A DNA stretch of 64,000 bases from Centropus unirufus (GCA_013397695.1 VYZI01000237.1:613821-677820); one strand, 5' to 3'; numbered from the stretch's first letter, positions 39,101 to 53,085 are shown. Notes: a model not told the origin generated them from the sequence alone. Program-made: numbers and translations.

Positions 39101-42100
39101 TTCTGAGTTGAATTTCTGAAACCCATAAACCATAATGATGATTGGTTTTTTTGTTTTGCCAGACAATGTAAAGATCACACTAAAACTGAGGTATTATCAT
39201 GTTGCATGCTGTACCCAGTTGTAGCAACAGTTCCTGTATAGAAGAGATTAGTGTCAAAACATATAAGAAAGATGTAGAAACTTCAGAATGGTTTGCCAAG
39301 AAAATAATCTGTCTGAAGTTCTTCAAATATGTACATATATTATACATGTTGGGGGTTTTTTTTTGAGTACTCATTAGGTATCTAATTTTTCTCAGATAAT
39401 GAATAATTTGTCAAATTAATATTTGAGTAAACTGATTTTGGCCTTCTAAATGCAAGAAAACTATCTATAGTTTAGCTGTTTGGGCATTAATGCATGCTCT
39501 CTGGCTGAGTCTTTGCACACTGAATTGCTGGGAACATGTTAATAATGAATACGACCTTTGAAACCATCAGAACAGTTAAACAAGAAGCCAGACCCATTCA
39601 GGAGAGTACACTGGTTTGTTTTACATCATTTAAAGCATATAGAGCAAAAAATGAGAACAAGATTAAAAAACTAGACTAAAATGGATAAATTAGCCTCTCT
39701 GCAGGAAAAAGAGCAGAAAAACTACCTAAAGCCAACTGCAGATAGCTGTAATTAAGGGATTGCAACTGGCTTTGAACCAGCTAAGAAATACCACAAAGGC
39801 AAAAACTAATCCATTTAATCTGCACCCTACCTCCCACTGGTCAAAGATGAAGGTTTATGGCCTGTGATTTTCAAGAGATTAAGCTAAATGACCATAATGA
39901 ACTGTCCTTACTTCAGGTCATGAATGTCACCAGGAAAGACATCTTATCTTCCCACTCCCCCCCCAACCCTTGAAGCATTGCTCTTGATAGAACCTTAGAT
40001 AGAACCAAACCATGGCTACTTGAATATTCAAAGGGATAAAATTGTGTCGATTTCTGGACCAATATTTTATTTTGTTTGTCTACTTTTCTTAAAAAGACTA
40101 AAATATTTTCCAAAATCAGGCAACCAATAAACATATCACAGATTTCCAAAACTGATCTCAGTGGATCAGCTACAAAGGCAATCATATGAGGAAAACCTTT
40201 AGAGGTTCATAGATCAAACGCATAGAAAAGACCAGTAGACAATCCAATTTGTCTTGTACCTGTCACTGTAGGCTTTGGATTTTCCCAAATGTGTATTCTA
40301 CAAAAGTGTAGAAAAGTGTTTGTGGTTGAGATGAAGAAATTTCTACTTTCTTCAGTGACTCGTTCCACTGGTCAATGTATCCCTCTTCAGAAAACACAGC
40401 ACTGATTTCTATTTGGATATCTCTGAGTTTAACTTCAAGCAGCTGATCCTCAAATGCAATCTTCCACATTCTACATGCAGCTTCACTGCATGATTTAAAA
40501 AAAGCTTGATTATATGTATCACTGCATTACAACACATTGTTTGCATTGATACAGTCTAAGCAGGTGATGAAGGGTAGTGTATATGACTTTTCGCCGCAGT
40601 ACTTACAACTGCCTGACAGTATCTAAGTCATTCTCAGTTTTTATCTAGCGGAAATTTATAGGTATTTGGAGACCCTTAGTAATAAACTTAAAGTGTTGGT
40701 CCTCATAAGAAATACTCTTATTTAATTGACTTTCCATTGATGATTACCATTCGTGACAGTTTGCTGGTTTTAAAATTCTTTTTGACGTGATTGACCTTTG
40801 TGTAACTGAGAGCTAGTAATTATAGAAATTTGGGAAATAGGATTTTGTGCTAGAGAGTTGGGCAGGATTGAGTAAAACACATAAAGTCTAGGTCTAGAAC
40901 TCTGAGAAAAAAAATGAAACTTGAGCCTGATATTGTTATGCCCAGGATGTGACTCAGGCCATCAGGTGATTTTTTTTTTTCATTATGGGAAAAAAAAGCA
41001 CTATTCAAAATAATTTAAACTGCAGAGGTTCAAAAATTCATTTGTCTAGAAGAGATGACAAGGCCACATCAAGGGAGTTACCTTCTCCATTATCGCAGAC
41101 TAAGACTTCTCTACCAGTTGTGAGAGCCCTTGAGAACTAAATTTACCTCCCTTTTATGCACCTTGTTATAACATCAAAGGTTCTGACTTATCAGGGAAGG
41201 GAAAAAGTGAACCTTATCCAGAAGAAACTAAGTTTGATTTTCCCTTACAGTTTCATGGATAACATGCAATGGAAAGTTATAGACTGCTTATAATTAGTAT
41301 ATCTACATTCATGTTACCCGTAATGAACACTTATATCACTGACGAGAAGACAAATATTCCAGGGTACTATGTTTACAACTGCATCCTGATTCTATGTTTT
41401 GGGAAGTTAAAATTGAAAGTAAATGAAGATCTTTGCTCTTGAAAACTTAGGAGTTGTTCATCACAGGACTAGACTTGCCAGATAATGAAGATGTGTGGAG
41501 AGAGCATCCTGTAAACTCGTAAAGACTGTTAGCCAAAAGCCAAAGAGGAATACAGTGATTGAACCAAATATCACAGAAGGAGCAGGAGGGAAAAATTACT
41601 TTTCATGATCCCCATATGCCGATGAAGCCCTGAACTGGAATTTCACAGTACTGCCCTAATTAAAGGAGGTAACATTGAAATTTATGAGCGTATACAGCTG
41701 AAAGCAAATACTTGATGCTATGGTTTGTAAATGCCAGTGGGCTGGAAATGGTGGTGTTGTTTGCAAGTCATACTAAAACAAACGGACCGTGAACTTCATC
41801 AGGCACCAGAAGAGCAGAATGAGCGGAACCTCCTCCTGACTTGAGGATTGCAGCTAGAGTTGGAACTCAGCCTCACCCAGCTTCATTTCCTCTTATTTAC
41901 AGGCATTCAAATCTAAGGCTCTCTGTGTTACCGTCTGCAAACACTCGAGCACAAGCACAGTTATTAGTTCAATTATTAATAGAACTGAAGAACAGCAGAA
42001 CTGTAGCCATTCTAAGGAAAACCACAAAATGCACATGATTTTTGGAGCCACACAGATATTTTTCAACAGAGTATTTTTCCTTCCAAATGTAGTGTTTCAT

Positions 42101-45100
42101 CATCAGAAAAAATAAAAGACCCTTTTTCTGTTGAAACGAAGAGAAGATATAATAATAAGCTTCCACAATATCTGAGCTTCCATTTTCAAATAACTTCTTT
42201 TTAAATTTGAACTTTTCTGCATGCCATAATCTATAACAAATAGTTGTTAGAGCCAAAAATCAGAATGAAACACTTAACTGTTGCAAAATGAATACGGTTG
42301 TAAAGGCCTGAAATTTGCATTTTAAAAATTTTAATATTGAAATGAGGAACTTGGGTGGTTTTGTTGTATTGACTTTTGTCCTCCCATTTCAGAAGAGATT
42401 AATTTTACTCAGTTGACAAAATTCCCTGGAGAGATGATTGTCCGATTCCTCCACGGCCATATCAGTTTTGTTAATCAAGATTAAAAATAGATACGTGGAA
42501 ACACATACCAAGCTAAAGGGAGTGCAAGGCTGCATTGCGACAATTGTAGTGTGGGTCAAGGCATAAATCATTGCTTGACATCTAGACAGAATGTGGGATT
42601 TCATTTCAGTATCTCAGTCCTGCCTTTGCTGAATTGGCTATCCCAGAAGGAAGCTCCTCAAGAAGGATCCTTCCATACATCATCATTTTGGGTATGCTGC
42701 CTTTATGAATACTCCCAGAAGATCACAACCAAGAATATTTTATGTGCCCGTGTAGGATCATAAGAAACAAAAGAGGATCAAAGTTCTCCACTCTGGCATA
42801 CCTGGGGCAGTTGTTTTCAGGAATGAATGTGAAGTGTTATGATTCCAGTTTGTCTTGCCTCCTGACCTGATATCTGCATAGGTATAAATGGGTACTCAAA
42901 GAATGATGGGTAATCATATTCAGTTTAGATGCTGCTCATATGAAACTGCAACAGTGCTTCCATTCAGTCATAATTCTAATGCAGTAACAGCATTCTTTGC
43001 TGTATTTTGACTGAAAATGTGCTAATGATGCATCCAGAAAAGCACAAAAGTTGTGCATTAAGACTAGTGCAGATATAGTTTTAAGAACCATTTGTTGCCT
43101 GCATCTGGCCACACTTGGCTAAAGCAGGAATTTCTGGTCCTCCCAGGTGGGCTTTCGAAGACGTCTTTCTCCGTGGAGCTCCCTCCTTCCAGCATAACAG
43201 TCAGTACCTCTGGGTATGTGATCATCTGTGGGCAGCAAGCAATTGCTCATGGCATACTCAAAAGCACTGTAACTCTTTTTGATACTGCAGGGTCCTTTCC
43301 TGCTAATACAAAACTGTTTGCACGCATGCCATCTGGCTACCACTTCGTCTTTGTCTGTTTAGCAGACTTATATTATGCCCAATTCGCATCCAAGGTGAAG
43401 TCTCTTTTTCGTGAAAGTTCTTAATGCCCATATTTTCCCAATGTGCACCAAAAATATTTGCTCTGAAAGACAAGAAACTGCTCTCAGATGTGGTTTATCT
43501 TTTAAGGATACTGTGGCTTTCCTCACATTAACAGCTGTGACATAAGGGATGTATAACTGTTCACAAAAAATTTGAACTAACAGCAACATTTTAAAAGTCT
43601 TCCTTCTGAATAGATATACCTCATTTCTAAGCAAAATGTGTAAGGCTCGTATCCAATCACTAGGGCAGCTGAAGCAAATGACTGGTTCAGTTGATTCAGG
43701 TAACCTGAAAATCATCCCCTCATTCACAGGCCCCACACTTCCATGAAACACAAATACAAAAGGTGCAGGGCTTTAAGGACATTAATTTTGTAATCAACTT
43801 TATAAATCCATCTGTCCATTTATGGGCTTTTTGAAAGTCTGAGGTGACAGTAATGAGAGCTGAATAGATTTTTGGACTCATCAGAATCAAACCCTAACTC
43901 AGAGGTGCCTCTGGATCTCCTCAGCTGATGTGAAAGAAGGATGTTTCCCTTTCTCTATCTTTTTCCCTCTCTTCCCACAAAGTTTCTCTAGCCTTAATTA
44001 TTCAAGATTTGTATTCTAGGTCTAGCACCGAAATTCAGCTGCCCAAAACAGATCCTCAATAATTTTTATCCTTCATTTTCATGATGAGCTAAGTTCAGTC
44101 CTTAACATGACCCCATTTTCCTAAACAACATACAAACACATCTTCAGAAACAGTCCCTGCGTCTCCAAATATTGTAGTATAAATGGCAGGTAGAAGGTGA
44201 AGGTATCAGCCCACCAAGACATTGTCATCCGATCCTGTGAACCCTTTTGCCTCCTGCATCACATCAACTTTCCTCTTGCTTCCATCGTTTTGTAGAGAAC
44301 AGATGTGCCTGGGCAGCAGGAGGCCAAGTCAGGAGTATTTTTCCTACTCAAGAACCGTAATAGTCTCTGGCTCCTCAGGGCTGTTTTTAGCAGTCAGGAC
44401 AGCAGGTGTCTTGGAATGGTTCAGCACACCTTCTGCCATTTTTATAGGCTCTATTCAACCGTAATGTTGCCAAGTCTGCAAATGAACTGCCAAAGTTGCT
44501 CCCACACTTGCCTTTTTACTAGCTGTGCAAGGGAACACAAAAGTAAAAATTCATATCCAAGGCAGAGAGAAAGGAAACAGAGGGAACTCCTGTCTTGATA
44601 ATATTGGGGGAAAAGGGTTCATTGCAAAATATGACAGAAAAGGATCAGATAATTCAGCTTTCATCATTATGTATAAAACAGAAAGGTGCTTGCTATTGGA
44701 AAGTTTGTTGGGAGAGACCACTTCAGAAGTTTTCCAGCTTGCATAGGCACATGTTAGTTTTGAAGCAGCACAATGAAGGACAGACAAATGGGATAGCTTC
44801 TGTAACAGCTGCACATAAACAATAAGGGCATCCAGCAAGTCAGCAGATATTAAACTTTGTGCGACCACAGAAGTACCTGGATTATTTAGTGTAAGGTTAA
44901 CTCTGTGTCTGTCATATGAAAAGTAAATAATACCCTTAATGCCCTAATACTCGCCTTTGAAAAATTGCATCTCCTCTACTTTATTCACTAAACTCGTTGC
45001 TCAATCCATTGAGAAGGACAGCATGTTAAAAAAGATGAGTTGTCCAAAAGAAGTGGAATTGTGCCATGGAAGTCCCACTGGATGGTGAGGGTGCCAAGGG

Positions 45101-47519
45101 ACCGGAATGAATCCTACCTCACAGTGACTATATAGTCAAATAAATACAACCATATGGCTTACTTTACACACACCATTTTATCTTATTCCCATCAAGTTAC
45201 CTGTACGTTGTCTCATTAATTCATTATCCATCCTTCCTTGTGTAAGACTACGAGAAGTTATAGTGATTATGTTGCCAATATTTATGCTTAACCCTATAAA
45301 TGTGTCTGCAGCAAGCATACATTTATAGGATGGGCCTTCAGAACATTGGTATGCACTTAGGAAAAAAAACATGAATAATTTACATTGACAATAATTTCTT
45401 TCATCCAGCTGAAATACAAACCTCAGGAAGAGCTTTCAATAAGCAGATCTAAAGTTTAATATTGCAGTATGTAAAAAGTTTCTTTCATCACTTTTAAACA
45501 GGTGAAGCTATTCATTTCCAATTATTCCTGCACTTCATTTCCTATGAAGAAGAAAGTAAATCACTGCATTCATTTTATCTTTTCTAAATGCTATTTACTC
45601 AATTTTATTAAGCATTATTACTCAACAGAAATACCTTAAAGGAACTTAAATTAAGTTCCATTATGCAAAGCATTGTATATTCATAAAGAAATAGAAAATG
45701 TTTGCCTCAAAGAAGTATAAATAGATAACAGGATTGTTAAAGTTCTCATTTTACAGAACAGGAATTTATACAGTTTTTCGGTATAAGTTTTTACTGCACC
45801 GAATACCCAAGGACACAGAGTGGTCAAAGCAGAGCTAACTTCAAGCCTTAAGACTCTTAGAATATATCTACTGGGTTTAAGGGTCTGAGATCTTGATGGC
45901 TGCTATTGTGCCAAGCACATCTGTATAATTTCATTTGACTAATAATAATTTACCTTGTTAGGACTACTGCTAGCTGAGAAAGAACAAAAGTTCTTCTAAT
46001 AGACACAACTGGTGGTGTGAATGCTTCTCATCAGTTGTCGTGGTAGTGAAGGGGTGCTTTACTCCAGCTGTGACCCACCCTTACCTATCTGTCTTTGCCC
46101 TGTGACCACCAGAGCCTCTCAGCACATCAGTCACTGTATCCCACCCAGAGGTGGCAATGGACAGCTGAGGTGCCTGCCAACCAAGAGGGATGATGTGGAT
46201 GGTATGTACTCCTCCAAGGGCACAATCAAATATGCGGCCACACAGCACCTTCTGTGGCTATTTAATACCTCCTGTTTGACTTTCCTGAAATGGATGGCTG
46301 AGAGTTTTTTCATAAAAATCTGTCATTTCTGATAATTTCTGGCATAAAGACAGTGGGTAGTTCATGTCTAAGTCTCTAGACTGTAGTTCAGTTGGTTCCC
46401 AATTCCATGTAGCATCAAGTTTCTTGCTCTGCCATATGTCTCTGCCATACGTCTCTGCCCTCCCTTGCTCTTTTTATAACAAAAAGTCTCCCTTACGGAT
46501 GCAAGATACAGCATCTGGAGATAGTATTAAGCAAAACTTGCAAAAATACTCTTCAAGCCAGAACTGTAACCACGACACTATCTTTTCCCATTATATTTGT
46601 ACTTTGCAAGATGTCTGTAGCGTTTTACGTATGTCTGCACTAACTAGATTTAGGGGATATAGTCAAAATAAGGCTGGGTCTCTCATTGTCCATAGATGAG
46701 TTTAAGTTTGTGTTCTGTAGAAAAGTTCTGTAATGCTCTGCCATCTGAAAGCTTGTCCCTTGGGCTTTTGACTAAGCCTGGCAATTGAACACAAATATTT
46801 ACATCTTTTTTTTTCTCTGCTCTCAGACAACACCAAAAAGATAAACCTCATATTTTTTTCCCCTTATTAACTTTAGTCTGTAGGTCATTAGCACAATAAT
46901 TTTCCCCCCAAGTCCTACAGCAGAGGAGGAGCAACAGTTTTTTTCCCTATTTTTCCCTGTTGCAAAGCATCCTATAAATTTAAATATAGTTGCAAAGAAG
47001 TTTTTGATAGTAACTGAATCCTTTAAATTGTGGACTACATTGCTGCCCTTTTTCGACCCCAAGATCTTCTTTCCTGCTGCCATGGGGAAATAGCCAATTT
47101 TAAGCAAGCAGCACGGCAAACCATTCTAATCTCGTAGAAATAACTGGGCAAGCCATCTCAGATTGCCAGAAATCAGCAAATACCAAGCAAAAAAAAGTGT
47201 ATTAAAGCACAGAGAGCAAAATATTTTAAACCTCCACAACGTCCTGCAAAGCTGTTTCTTAACACAGCCATTGTTAATGAAAGGAGATGTTCATTTGGCT
47301 CTAATATACATGAGCTTGCCCTTTTACTGTAGGGCTTACTGTTATAGTCATGACTGATAAATAAGCACTGTGGCAGTTTCAGTTGTTTCGCACATCATTA
47401 TCATTAATGGCTTTATCCTTACTGTTGCCACAGCTACCACCCGTACTAGGCTCAGTGGTGACTGTAACATCCTTATGAAGTAGATCTAGCTCCACACAAC
47501 AGCCAAGGACTTTAATTTT
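36146..47519. other. long stretch with no supported gene
   Basis: About 11 kb without a recognisable gene or transposon. Open frames reach 127 codons (43368-43751, minus, GTG start) and overlap open frames on the other strand (43092-43424, plus, TTG start), which is typical of chance. A hairpin with GGAGACTAAAC/GTTTAGCTGTCTCC arms lies at 36802-36844. The segment 46020-46330 is less AT-rich but unrecognised. Confidence 0.45.
46427..46460 (+). repeat. short tandem repeat, about 13 bp unit
   Basis: Roughly two and a half copies of a 'gtctctgccata(t/c)' unit occur in a row, with one base difference between copies. Confidence 0.8.
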
Positions 47520-47792
47520 CACAGAATTATAGAATGATTCTGGTTGGAAGGGAGCTTTCAAGATCATATAGCTCAACCTCCTGTCATGGGAAGAGACATC
47601 TTTCACTAGTTCAGGTTGCTCAAAGCCTCATCCAGCTTGACCCTGAGCAATTCCAAGGACGGGGCACCCAAAACTTACTGGAGCAACCTGTTCCAGTGCC
47701 TCACCATCCTTATCATAAAAATTTCTTCATTATGTGCAATCTAAACTTACCCTCTTTCAGTTTAAAACCATTGCCCCTTGTCCTGTCACCAT
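47520..47792 (-). mobile_element. CR1 LINE 3' fragment, minus strand
   Basis: It begins 'cacagaattatagaatgatt', the reverse complement of the CR1 terminal repeat. It then runs through 'ctggttggaagggagctttc', 'caggttgctcaaagcctcat', 'gagcaacctgttccagtgcc', 'caccatccttatcataaaaa' and 'ctttcagtttaaaaccattg', ending near 'cccttgtcctgtcacc'. The order and spacing fit a minus-strand CR1 3' untranslated region truncated on its 5' side. The 88-codon plus-strand frame inside it is antisense to the element and not a gene. Confidence 0.95.
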
Positions 47793-49253
47793 TTAATTAA
47801 TTTGCCTGATTGCAACAGTACAAGCCAGGGAAAGAAGTTTAATTCAATACCATGCACTGAAAAATCTCAGGGCAAAATAAATGTTAAACCTATAAGGAAT
47901 ATAGATACAACACAGATACAATGAGAATTGATTAAGTTGTATCTCACACAACTCAGAAAGTCAGAAGGATTTAATCAGTCTACTCTTTTTTTTGACTGAG
48001 ATAGCTGCATGTAAAGTAGCGAAAATGCCCTTTCTTTCATTGCTAAGGAACAAGGCAAAGTGAGGAGAATGTGCAAAAGTTACAAGAGAAAAAAATATCT
48101 GCTTGGCCAAATAATCCCTCTTCATGTTCAATGGTGTTTTATTCAGTCCTCATCCCCTGCCTATTTGACAGAGTATTTACCATTTCCCCTACGCATCTGC
48201 TCTGTAGTCTAAACACTAAACATACAGGAATTATTCACTATATCTAAACAACCTTGAAGAAGGATGTGAAAACGGCCTTAGTTCCCACCTGACCTAGGAA
48301 AATAGAAACTGTTATTCTGCATCAAGGCAGGGCACACCTAATCCCAAATGCTTCCTCTGACAATAGAAATTGCCAGGGGCTGAACAGGATGTGAGTACAG
48401 AGTTCTTCAGCAGACTAAAATGAGATGTTTGTCATCTAACAATCATTATATATCACTAGTCCCACAGCATGAGGTTTGATATAACTTTCTTGATGTCCAA
48501 GGCAATTTGAGAAGTATTCTTATCCATTTAATGGCTGCTCTATTTTTTTAATTCCTTGCTCTTTTGGTCTCAAATGCACACTATAGGAAAGCACATTTCT
48601 TTTTCTTGATTATGAGTTCACTCCCTCCAATATTTCAAGTGTACCTAAATCTACTGTATCTTAATATTTTCACTAGAAGATTTTATACCACTTCTCAACC
48701 TAGAATATAGAAACAGTTCTCAGCCATTCAGTAAGTGAAGCAGTCCTTGTCTTCCACCCTGTTTTTGTAAGTACATACAAGCAGTGGACTTGGGTGGTGA
48801 TTTTTACAGTGTTTTCCTTGTTATGAACCTAGAAGAGAAACTTACACAGATAGAAGAAGATATTCACTTTACATCCCTAAGAATGGGTTGGTATAGTTCT
48901 TCCACATGATCTATTTACCGATAATACCTTAAAAATATTAACCAGACATGTGCCTCTGACACATTCACATGGTTTAGGTTGGAATTTCTCTCCCTTCCTA
49001 TTGACCGTTGAAATCCTGCAGTCTAATCCCCTCAGTTGTTACTCTTACACATTTGGGTGGGTGTGGAGGGTTAGGCCAAATACAAAGATCTCACTCATTC
49101 TGGCTGCTAAACTTAAATTTCTTTAAATTTCTATTATTCTTATTTTTCCAGCAGATTCAGTGCCATTAAAATCATAATTGTTCTGTTCCCTTCCTTTCTG
49201 CTCCAGCTTTTCTTTCTCATAGTTCTCCACTAAGGATCCAGCCCTTCCACCTC
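47793..49253. other. stretch with no supported gene
   Basis: AT-rich sequence between two CR1 pieces. No open frame of note, no repeat family and no RNA gene seen. Confidence 0.45.
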
Positions 49254-49294
49254 CGTGGACTTGATGGTCTTAAAGGTCTTTTCCAAACTAAAAG
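49254..49294 (+). mobile_element. very short CR1 3' end
   Basis: About 40 bases, 'tggacttgatggtcttaaag' followed by 'gtcttttccaaactaaa', are almost identical to the last block of the CR1 3' untranslated region. The terminal ATTCTATG repeat is not clear. The sequence on the left does not continue the element, so this would be an extreme 5' truncation or a decayed copy in which only the tail is recognisable. Confidence 0.75.
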
Positions 49295-51234
49295 GTCCTC
49301 CCCATGGACTGTAAGAACTGAAAATCTCAGTGATCAAATTCGGATATCACACGGTAAGAGGAATCCCACCCAAATCAGTCTTGTGAAAACTTCTCTCTTA
49401 TTTAATCAAAAATTTTGATATCAGCTTCAGACATAGATAAGACCGTTAAATGTCGCAGTGTGAACCTTATTTAATGCTGCAATATTAATCAGCTGACTTT
49501 CAGACTTTCAGAAACAAAGCTAGAAGTAGGTCACTTCCTGCTCTGCAGCAATTTCCTCTTGATTGCAGAGCACTTAATTTTGTTAACAGGTCACTATTTC
49601 AAATAACTTGTGCAATTCAATATTTTCTAAAGATTCCTGGGAAAGAAACTCAATAGTCATCATTCCAAACCACTCATGTATATCACACGGCTTCTTTCTA
49701 TTTTAAAATTCCATACCAGTTAAGAGTTCCTCGTTTCTGTTCTCACCAGGGTACCTAATAGCTATTTTGATTTCCTTTCTAGCTGCCATTTACTCCACTT
49801 CTCATCGTGGTAAAATTTTCTATGTTAATCACTGTGAAATTCTAAGAAAGGACAACCTGAACAATCCTTAACGCATATTTACTTTCATAACCTCATCTGA
49901 GATCATTTCTGATTATAATCCAAACTTCACTACATCTGGTAGTTTTACTGAAAGGTGTTGCTCAAATATTCAGTGCCTCTCCCCTAATATCCATTATTAA
50001 GTTGGAAATGTGATCTGCTAGCAAATCCGATCTGTCGTCCAAAGTTAATCACACCATCATCTTCCTATAGAATCCTGACTTTTAGACTGCAATGCATCAA
50101 ATACTTTATTCAAAAAAAGATGGATTGCATTCACCAAATATGTTTCACTCACCCACCCTGTAGTATCAAAGGAGGCTACGTCTTTTGTCAGACATGACAA
50201 ATACCTCAAGTTCATGGTGCGCATTGCTTAGCAGGTTCATTTCCCCAAAACACTAATTCTTACAGTCATCTGTTACTCATTTTAGCCTACTGAAGACAAG
50301 CTAAGTAGTCATTGATTTCCCAGGTGGTCTTAAACATCCACTGTGCAATTTCCTCTCAAATTGCTCCTCACTCATTTTCTGAGAGTATTTTTCTCCAACT
50401 TGTGCGTTGCACTATGTGGCACTGCAGAATCAAGACACAATCACTCTGTTTTCCTCAAAGAGCTTGAAATTCAGAGGTTTCATCTGGTGAGTCACTGGAA
50501 GCGCTCTGTAGCCATATCTCTATGAGAAAGTTATGGAAAATTGCAGAAGGAAAGATGGTGATTCAAATAAAGACAGAGAACTGGAGTAATTTGCAAATGA
50601 AAAGTGTTCCCAGTTTTAGAAACCAACAGGGTCTGAGCAAGAGACTGAAAAAACACATAAGACAGCAGATGCATGGGGTTCAGTGCAGGAGTGGTAGGCG
50701 AAAGGAATGAATTTCAGCTGGCATTCAGACTAAAATAACCTTCATCCCAGGAAGACAAGAATTACAGGAAGGAGGCGGGCAGAGATGAAAGGAGAGATGG
50801 GAGGAGGGAGGCAGGAAAAAAAAAACACATAAAAGTTAGTAAAAAAATTTGACAAACCAAAAGCAGTAAAAACAAATTATGTAGGACCAAATCAGGTCTT
50901 AAGGTGCATAGCACCCTTCACAGTAGGGAAGGAATTTAAATCTGAGGATGATAGATGCATAAATGAACAAGGAAGATGGAGAAGGAAGAGACAAATTGGC
51001 AAACCAGTGAAAAGGAGTTTTACTGTTGCTCTTAAAATAGAGGGAAAAAAATAGTCATTGAGGATAAGAGAAGAAAAAAGAAAAGGTGGTAGATGTGGTG
51101 GTAAGGAAAAAGTGTATCTTAAAATTACTAGGGGAAACGTTGCATAATTTGGAAGGGACCCAAGCATGATTTACCATTCTACATTTCAGTCTCTTCCTAC
51201 AGTCCAGCTCTGTTCCCCAGAGTCAAATGTAGTC
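49295..51234. other. stretch with no supported gene
   Basis: Contains short open frames only. Near 50748-50825 the plus strand is purine-rich (listed separately). The segment 50500-51170 as a whole favours A and G on the plus strand. Nothing else is recognised. Confidence 0.45.
50748..50825 (+). repeat. purine-rich tract
   Basis: A strongly A/G-biased run with GGAGG-type units, ending in a run of A. It is a low-complexity feature with no assigned function. Confidence 0.75.
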
Positions 51235-51495
51235 ACAGAATGAGAGAAAATGGCCTCAAGTTGCATCAGGTGAGATTTAGATTCGCTATTAGGAAAAATT
51301 TAGTTACTGAAAAAGTTGTGAAGCATTGGAACACGCTGCCCTGCGGGGTGGTAGACACTCCATCCCTGGAGGTACTAAAAAACCACATAGATGTGGCCCT
51401 TTGGGACATGGTTTAATAGCCACAGTAGTATTGGGTTGATGGTTGGACTAGATGATTTTAGAGGTCTTGTCCAACTTTAATGATTCTATGCTATA
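51235..51495 (+). mobile_element. CR1 LINE 3' fragment
   Basis: This runs from about 'gaaaatggcctcaagttgca' through 'gcattggaacacgctgccct', 'ctccatccctggaggtacta', 'atggttggactagatgattt' and 'tagaggtcttgtccaacttt' to 'aatgattctatgctata', which is the CR1 terminal repeat with about one and a half units. All blocks are in the expected order, so the 3' end is complete and the 5' side truncated. It is well preserved compared with the copies at 1-2000. Confidence 0.95.
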
Positions 51496-52956
51496 ATTGA
51501 CAGGATCCACCGGTTTGTCTGCACCAAGCTTAGCAATTGCTCAGGTCAGCTACCTGTGACCTGTCCATTAGTTGGCTTCATGGCTGCAAGAAGACTCCCA
51601 CCTTGCAGCTGCCTATCCATATCACTGCTTGACTGCAAGACAGAACTTCTAGGGACACATGGACACCAGGGTGTCCCATCCAGGAGAACAGGCTCCCACC
51701 ATACCTGCCCAATATGAATAATATTAACAAGAAGCTTGGGTGTACTTAGAACTCTATCTTTTGTGTATCCATCAGTAAAATAATGCTGCAGTGAATCGAT
51801 TGCATTAGCTTACCTCAGTTCAGATCTCCAGACAATGCACTGGCATTTTCAGTTCCTTTTGTTTCTATGTGCCCATGCTGACTAAAATACTGTGCCTCCT
51901 CCCTTTTCAGATCCATTCTTTCAGACAGGACTATAAGTAAACAACAGGAAAACATAGTCAAGAATGTTCCTTAATAGCAAAGAGCAGCTTTGCCAGTTCT
52001 AATTACATTTTGTCTGTAAACAGTCTATAAACAGTGTAAGCCTGGATCCTACCCCTTCCTGCCTGAGAAAGAAATAATCAAACATTAGCGATGTCTCTCA
52101 TCTTCATAAAAATAAAATCTTTACCATATCAATCCTGTGCAAGGAGAAATTAATCTTATTTAATGAAAATGCATGGAGGTTAAAAGCATGAAGAATTTTT
52201 CATCCCTTTGGAATAGTTTTTTTTATTTTTGTTAGCAACTACTATAGTAGCATTCCAAATTGAGGAATGTGTTCCCCATTATGGTGGATTCTATATAATC
52301 TCTGCATTGGTCCTGCAGTGAATTAACAGGTAACTAGAAGAAAGGAGATGAGATCTATCCAGTTTGATGACCAGACATCTCAATTTATTCTGGTCCTTTT
52401 CATTGCTGTTTGTTGGTTTGATGAGAAAACTAGGAATTTTGTTTAAATGACAAACAGCTTTCAAGTGGTTTCATTCCCAGTGGGACCATTTAAATACCCT
52501 AGCATCGCTTCATTAAGCAACAGCAAAGATATGACTTGTTCTGCAGAAGTGCCTTCCAAACAAAGGAGCCCTTGATAGCTCACTGAGCAGGCAAATTGAC
52601 ATTGTTGTATCTGCAGATCAGCAAAGGAATCCTCAGCTTCACCACATGAGCTCATCCAGGGAGCTGTGCAAAGGCCAGGAGAGTGTCTTGTCTTTTGTGA
52701 ATTTCCTAGGAGGAACCAAAAATGCAGTAACCTTCTGCTGATGTGGAGAACTGCCTTTGCTGAATCCCTTCCTTTTCGTCTTTTCAACAAGGTTTTCAGT
52801 TCTGCTGAGCAAAACATGCAGCAGAATCCACCTGCCTGGAACAGAAGCCCAGAGTGGAGATTTCCACTTCTCAAGGAAAATGACAATATCTTATCGATGG
52901 GTAAAGATGTTCTGCGCAGGAGAGTTTTCTCAGGGACAGGGCAAAAATCCAGGATC
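51496..52956. other. stretch with one unexplained open frame
   Basis: No repeat family is recognised. The segment 52461-52958 is open on the minus strand for 165 codons from a true ATG, the longest ATG-initiated frame in the window. It is cysteine-, leucine- and serine-rich with no motif I recognise. Overlapping frames of 98 and 79 codons are open on the plus strand in the same place, so low stop density explains it at least as well as coding does. I do not call it a gene. Confidence 0.4.
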
Positions 52957-53085
52957 ATTTAGTCATTTGGGCACTTCCCTTAGTAACGTACCTTAACTTC
53001 TGGTCAGACCTGATGTGGTCAGGCAGTTGGACTGGGTGATTGTTGTAGTTCCCTTCCAGAAGAAATATTTTGTTCTGTCCTATAC
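52957..53085 (+). mobile_element. CR1 LINE 3' fragment
   Basis: A short CR1 tail with 'taacgtaccttaacttctgg', 'tgatgtggtcaggcagttgg', 'actgggtgattgttgtagtt' and 'cccttccagaagaaatattt', ending in 'tgttctgtcctata', a degenerate terminal repeat. It is the same 3'-end subtype as the piece at 20416-20604. The left boundary is soft. Confidence 0.88.

Noticed and set aside
40263..40469. Minus-strand 68-codon frame with protein-like composition
   Set aside because: Acidic, exon-like text, but no recognised family and no convincing splice sites on both sides.
43092..43751. Two facing frames (plus 110 codons, minus 127 codons) as a gene pair
   Set aside because: They use TTG and GTG starts, overlap each other and match nothing known.
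47534..47800. Plus-strand 88-codon frame
   Set aside because: Lies inside a minus-strand CR1 and is antisense to it.
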